Shown: piece by piece, positions 61,206 to 64,000 of the stretch | How the letters are laid out: each line of letters opens with the position of its first letter | Numbering within the stretch: the first letter of the stretch is position 1 | Made by a program: the position numbers and the translations under genes | Notes under the pieces: generated by a model | Told to the model about the DNA's origin: nothing | Databases searched by the model: none | The model's input: only the letters and a program-made list of their open reading frames with translations | Source: Olsenella sp. kh2p3 | GTDB lineage: Bacteria > Actinomycetota > Coriobacteriia > Coriobacteriales > Atopobiaceae | DNA: 64,000 nucleotides | Direction: 5' to 3' | NCBI GenBank assembly: GCA_900119625.1 | Contig: FPKD01000006.1 | Coordinates: 62,001 to 126,000, forward strand

Positions 61206-61786
61206 GAGTTGTTGGCGGCAAGTGGGGCGGCATGCCCCTGGAGTCCCCGGAGGGCCGTGGCGTTACGCGCCCCACGACAGACCGTAATCGCGAGGCCATG
61301 GCGTCGATGATCCTCTCGGCGCGCGAGCTAAACCTGGAGGGATCTTCGGTGCTCGACGCATTCGCGGGCTCCGGCGCCATGGGCATTGAGCTGCTCTCGC
61401 GCGGGGCGGCTCGCTGCACCTTCATCGACCAGGACGCGCGCGCTGCCGCCCGGGTTCGCCGCAACCTTGCCAAGGTTGGCGCCGAGAAGGGCGCCTACGC
61501 CGTGCTGCGCGGCGATGCCTGCCAGCTTGCCGAGCGCGGCCGCATTGCCGGGGCACCCTTTGACGTTGTCTTTCTCGACCCGCCCTATGCGCTCTCAGCG
61601 GGCGTCGTGAGTGCTATGCTCAAACACCTTGTCGCACAGGGTGCGCTGCGCTCGGGTGCGACCGTGGTCTACGAGCGCTCCGCACAGGCGCCGGGGCTTG
61701 ACGTGCCGGGTCTTATCCCCATGCGTACCAAGCGCTATGGCATCACCTGCGTGGACCTTCTCGAGAAAGGACAGGACGTTGACTAG
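61202..61786 (+). CDS. rsmD: 16S rRNA (guanine(966)-N2)-methyltransferase RsmD
   Basis: 194 residues. MRVVGGKWGGMPL at the N-terminus, RPTTDRNREA about 27, VLDAFAGSGAMGIELLSRGA about 50-70 (SAM-binding) and LDPPY near 127 (catalytic). It modifies G966 of 16S rRNA. Start overlaps recG and end overlaps coaD by eight bases; recG-rsmD-coaD is a widely conserved order. Confidence 0.94.
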   Translation: MRVVGGKWGGMPLESPEGRGVTRPTTDRNREAMASMILSARELNLEGSSVLDAFAGSGAMGIELLSRGAARCTFIDQDARAAARVRRNLAKVGAEKGAYAVLRGDACQLAERGRIAGAPFDVVFLDPPYALSAGVVSAMLKHLVAQGALRSGATVVYERSAQAPGLDVPGLIPMRTKRYGITCVDLLEKGQDVD

Positions 61787-62288
61787 CGAGCTCTGCACCC
61801 ACGTGGTGGTGCCCGGCACCTTCGACCCGGTGACCCTGGGCCACATGGACGTGATCCGCCGTGCCCGCAAGCTCTTCCCGCAGGTCACCGTTGCTGTGGC
61901 GGAGTCGCGCCGCAAGCGCGGCACGGGCACCGAGTTCACGCTCGAGGAGCGCGTGGACATGCTCAAGGGTGCCCTTCGTGATAACGGCATGACCGACGGC
62001 ATCGAGGTGGTGCCCTTCTGCGGCCTTCTTGTGGAGTTCTGCAAGGAGCGCGGGGCGGGCGGCGTGGTCAAGGGCTTGCGTGCCACGACGGACTTCGAGT
62101 ACGAGCTTCAACAGGCAGATCTCAACACCTACATGGCACCTGACCTGGAGTCGATCTTCGTGATGTCGAGCCCCAAGTACGGCTACGTCTCCTCGTCCAT
62201 CGTGCGCGAGATCGCTGCGATGGGCGGCGACGTGGATTTCCTCGTTCCGCCCAACGTGGCCGAGCGGCTCCGTGCGCACTATGCGTGA
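61779..62288 (+). CDS. coaD: Phosphopantetheine adenylyltransferase
   Basis: 169 residues from a TTG start inside the rsmD end, chosen because GAAAGGACAGG precedes it and no later start keeps the nucleotide-binding motif. PGTFDPVTLGHMDV near 12-25 (HxGH-type TLGH), a CGLLVEF segment about 78 where FNGL usually occurs, VKGLRATTDFEYE about 90, and YVSSSIVREIA about 130. It adenylates 4'-phosphopantetheine in CoA synthesis. Confidence 0.94.
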   Translation: MTSELCTHVVVPGTFDPVTLGHMDVIRRARKLFPQVTVAVAESRRKRGTGTEFTLEERVDMLKGALRDNGMTDGIEVVPFCGLLVEFCKERGAGGVVKGLRATTDFEYELQQADLNTYMAPDLESIFVMSSPKYGYVSSSIVREIAAMGGDVDFLVPPNVAERLRAHYA

Positions 62289-62402
62289 GCTTTGGCTCGC
62301 TTGGAGACTTGCAGCGCTTTTCTGCTACCATCAAAGTGATATGCCCCTCGGGCAGCGCACGGGAACGCCCGAGCAGTGGCCCACACTCGAAAGGAGACCT
62401 GG

Positions 62403-62900
62403 ATGCAGCCGGGTGAGGAAATAGAGAGCCTGGTCGACGAGCTCGAGCAGCTAGTGAACGAGGCGAAGTCCCCGCTTACCGGCGGCGGCCAGAAGAAGAT
62501 TGTCGACGCACAGGACGTGTACGAGATTCTCGACGAGATCCGCAGGGTCTTCCCGCAGGAGTTCCAAGACGCGCGCCGCATCCTCAAGGAGGAGCAGGAG
62601 ACGCTGGACCGCGCCCAGCAGCAGGCCGACAGCATCATTGCCGACGCCCAGCAGCAGGCCATGATTCTTGCCGGCGACCAGGAGGTCGTCCGTCTCGCCC
62701 AGCAACAGGCAGACAGCATCAAGGACCAGGCGGCCCAGTACGAGCGTGACACCCGCTACAACGCCGAGGAGTACGCGGACACTGTGCTCGCGCACCTCGA
62801 GGAAAACCTCAAGTCGCTCACCAACTCGGTCTCCCGCGTCCGCCAGACGCTCGACGAGAACTCCGGCCCGCGCAACACTTCGAACAACGTTCCCTGGTAA
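62403..62900 (+). CDS. Coiled-coil protein of unknown function
   Basis: 165 residues from the ATG with AAGGAGA upstream; the in-frame ATG 27 bases earlier has none. About residues 65-145 are Gln/Ala/Glu/Asp-rich coiled coil (repeated AQQQADSI near 78 and 103). A DAQDVYEILDEIRRVFPQEFQ segment precedes it. Resembles the DivIVA-like or F0-b-like proteins often found between coaD and yceD in Gram-positives, but lacks a membrane helix and a clear DivIVA N-terminus. Six bases before yceD. Function unknown. Confidence 0.75.
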   Translation: MQPGEEIESLVDELEQLVNEAKSPLTGGGQKKIVDAQDVYEILDEIRRVFPQEFQDARRILKEEQETLDRAQQQADSIIADAQQQAMILAGDQEVVRLAQQQADSIKDQAAQYERDTRYNAEEYADTVLAHLEENLKSLTNSVSRVRQTLDENSGPRNTSNNVPW

Positions 62901-62905
62901 GCGCC

Positions 62906-63523
62906 ATGCAGCCTGTGATTCTTGCACTTGACGCGCGCCTGGGGGAGGCAGGTGACACCCTGCCCCTGAAGGGCCACCTCGACGAGACGTCCTACACCCT
63001 TGGCGAGCGCGAGTTCTCGCTGCCCTCCGGCATCGACTACGACCTCATGCTCACCAACGCGGGCGAGGGAATCCTCGCCACGGGCATCCTCACCACGCAC
63101 GTGGTGGGCACCTGCGACCGCTGCCTCAGCCCCGCGGAGTTCGACGTGAGCGGCGAGGTCGATGAGTACTACCTCTTCGAGGAGCCTGAGGACACGGGCG
63201 ACGACGATGACGACGAGCTGGACTTCTCGCTCGTCTCGGCTGACAACACCATCGACCTCTCGGGCGCGCTCCTCTCGGCGCTTGTCATGGAGACGCCCTT
63301 TGTGGTGCTGTGCCGTCCGGATTGCAAGGGCCTCTGCCCCGTCTGCGGCGCCAATCTCAACGAGGAGGACTGTGGCCACGCAGCCCAGATCGAGGAGGAC
63401 CGTCTGAAGGCAAGCCCGTTCGCGGTTCTCGCCTCGCTCGACCTGGACCACGATGAGGACGAGAAGGGCGATGCGCCCCTCCCCGGCGAGCAGTCCAAAG
63501 ACGACAAACCGGATGCAGAGTGA
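62906..63523 (+). CDS. yceD: DUF177 / YceD family protein
   Basis: 205 residues. DUF177 core with CDRCLSPAEF about 72, CRPDCKGLCPVCGANLNEEDCGH about 137-160 in parts, holding five conserved cysteines, and an acidic insert (DDDDE) about 95. A long acidic/Lys C-tail. YceD-family proteins sit before rpmF and plsX in most bacteria and are linked to 23S rRNA accumulation in plants and E. coli; the biochemical role is unsettled. Confidence 0.9.
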   Translation: MQPVILALDARLGEAGDTLPLKGHLDETSYTLGEREFSLPSGIDYDLMLTNAGEGILATGILTTHVVGTCDRCLSPAEFDVSGEVDEYYLFEEPEDTGDDDDDELDFSLVSADNTIDLSGALLSALVMETPFVVLCRPDCKGLCPVCGANLNEEDCGHAAQIEEDRLKASPFAVLASLDLDHDEDEKGDAPLPGEQSKDDKPDAE

Positions 63524-63559
63524 AGATATTGCCGCATCTGGCGCATATGCCCAATTGCG

Positions 63560-63568
63560 TGGTATAGT
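63560..63568 (+). promoter_or_regulatory. Extended -10 promoter of rpmF
   Basis: TG-G-TATAGT about 75 bases before the rpmF ATG, with no matching -35. Confidence 0.45.
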
Positions 63569-63644
63569 CATCTACGCATGATTTTTGGTCAAGTTGCCCC
63601 GCGTCTCCACGAGGGGCGCGGTGTAAGAGCAAGAGAGGTTCAAG

Positions 63645-63824
63645 ATGGCAGTTCCTAAGCAGAAAAAGGGCCGTGGAGCCACGCACACCCGTCGTTCGGC
63701 CAACAGCAAGGTCGCCACTCCGGCCCGTTCCGTGTGCCCGCGTTGCGGAGCCCCCAAGCTCCCGCACCACGTGTGCCCCAACTGCGGCTACTACAAGGAC
63801 CGCGAGGTCGTTGTCACCGAGTAG
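63645..63824 (+). CDS. rpmF: 50S ribosomal protein L32
   Basis: 59 residues: MAVPKQKKGRGATHTRRS is the L32 start. CPRCG about 32 and CPNCGYYKDRE about 45 make the zinc-binding form. AGAGAGG precedes the ATG. A terminator follows, ahead of plsX, as in the usual yceD-rpmF-plsX order. Confidence 0.96.
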   Translation: MAVPKQKKGRGATHTRRSANSKVATPARSVCPRCGAPKLPHHVCPNCGYYKDREVVVTE

Positions 63825-63847
63825 CCCCATGCCTGCAACATGGCCTG

Positions 63848-63883
63848 GGAGGTCGGTCCCTTCTGGGGTCGGCCTCCTTTTTT
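63848..63883 (+). terminator. Intrinsic terminator after rpmF
   Basis: 13-pair stem GGAGGTCGGTCCC / GGGGTCGGCCTCC (including G-T pairs), loop TTCT, then six T. Confidence 0.9.
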
Positions 63884-63924
63884 AATCTTGCGCGCGAGCG
63901 CCCCACAGCAACCTTGGAGGATAG

Positions 63925-64000
63925 ATGACCACCATCTGCGTTGACGTCATGGGCTCCGACCGCGAGCCTTCCGTGCTGCTCGAAGGCGTTGCCAAGGCCC
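63925..64000 (+). CDS. plsX: Phosphate acyltransferase PlsX, N-terminal fragment
   Basis: Only the first 25 residues are inside the window. MTTICVDVMGSDREPSVLLEG fits the PlsX start (usually VDAMGGDHAP). PlsX makes acyl-phosphate from acyl-ACP for phospholipid synthesis. TTGGAGG precedes the ATG. The position after yceD-rpmF supports the call. Confidence 0.85.
   Translation, partial: MTTICVDVMGSDREPSVLLEGVAKA

Overview
The window is a GC-rich (roughly 65% by eye), densely packed, mostly plus-strand stretch of core bacterial chromosome. Gene content and protein character point to an anaerobic actinobacterium of the class Coriobacteriia, probably Atopobiaceae (Olsenella-like). This is inference: it rests on AsrBC-type sulfite reductase, QueH-type queuosine synthesis, LivKHMGF, HPr, WecA/TagO and family resemblance, not on a database search. 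I see no prophage, insertion sequence, cas gene or rRNA.

Layout. 1-1.5 kb: end of an anaerobic sulfite reductase operon (asrB fragment, asrC). 1.6-5.2 kb: a MetRS-like protein on the minus strand, then a membrane protein that fuses a YwaF-like half to an HExxH half. 5.6-12.4 kb: PHP phosphatase, P-loop kinase, queH, queA and tgt (queuosine tRNA modification), with a coiled-coil membrane protein and ptsH inserted. 12.8-21.8 kb: secD-secF, a RecJ-RecQ fusion, rel/spoT and a metallo-hydrolase. 22.1-23.8 kb: tRNA-Leu(CAA) and infC-rpmI-rplT with an attenuator-like leader and an apparent AUA start. 24-31 kb: wecA/tagO, a candidate structured RNA, a hairpin array, tRNA-Ala(CGC), a radical SAM gene, pncB and argS. 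31.3-37.7 kb: a two-winged-helix regulator, rho with a long disordered N-terminus, an SDR gene, an unknown anchored protein and a VanZ-like gene. 37.9-42.9 kb: complete livKHMGF. 43.2-48.5 kb: priA-def-fmt-rsmB. 48.6-54.1 kb: MarR regulator, heterodimeric ABC exporter and a polysaccharide deacetylase. 54.4-64 kb: a zinc-ribbon protein, a HAD-thiamine pyrophosphokinase fusion, rpmB, an Asp23 protein, a FakA-like kinase, recG, rsmD, coaD, a coiled-coil protein, yceD, rpmF and the start of plsX.

The less ordinary content lies between genes. At least four families of structured repeats recur: (A) palindromes with CCGAACGTTTAG and TTAACCGTTCGG arms; (B) arrays of about 60-bp units, each a hairpin with varying but self-complementary stems plus conserved flanks; (C) GCCGGGCAA-type hairpins with a 34-bp tandem duplication; (D) two 70-bp units bounded by TTACCGG arms. 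In addition the heptamer CTTCTCG/CGAGAAG occurs at about 30 times its expected frequency, on both strands and in several reading frames. With the candidate RNA near 25.5 kb these are the best leads for something undescribed.

Limits: starts were chosen from ribosome binding sites and family conservation. Promoters, dyads and RNA structures are by-eye proposals.
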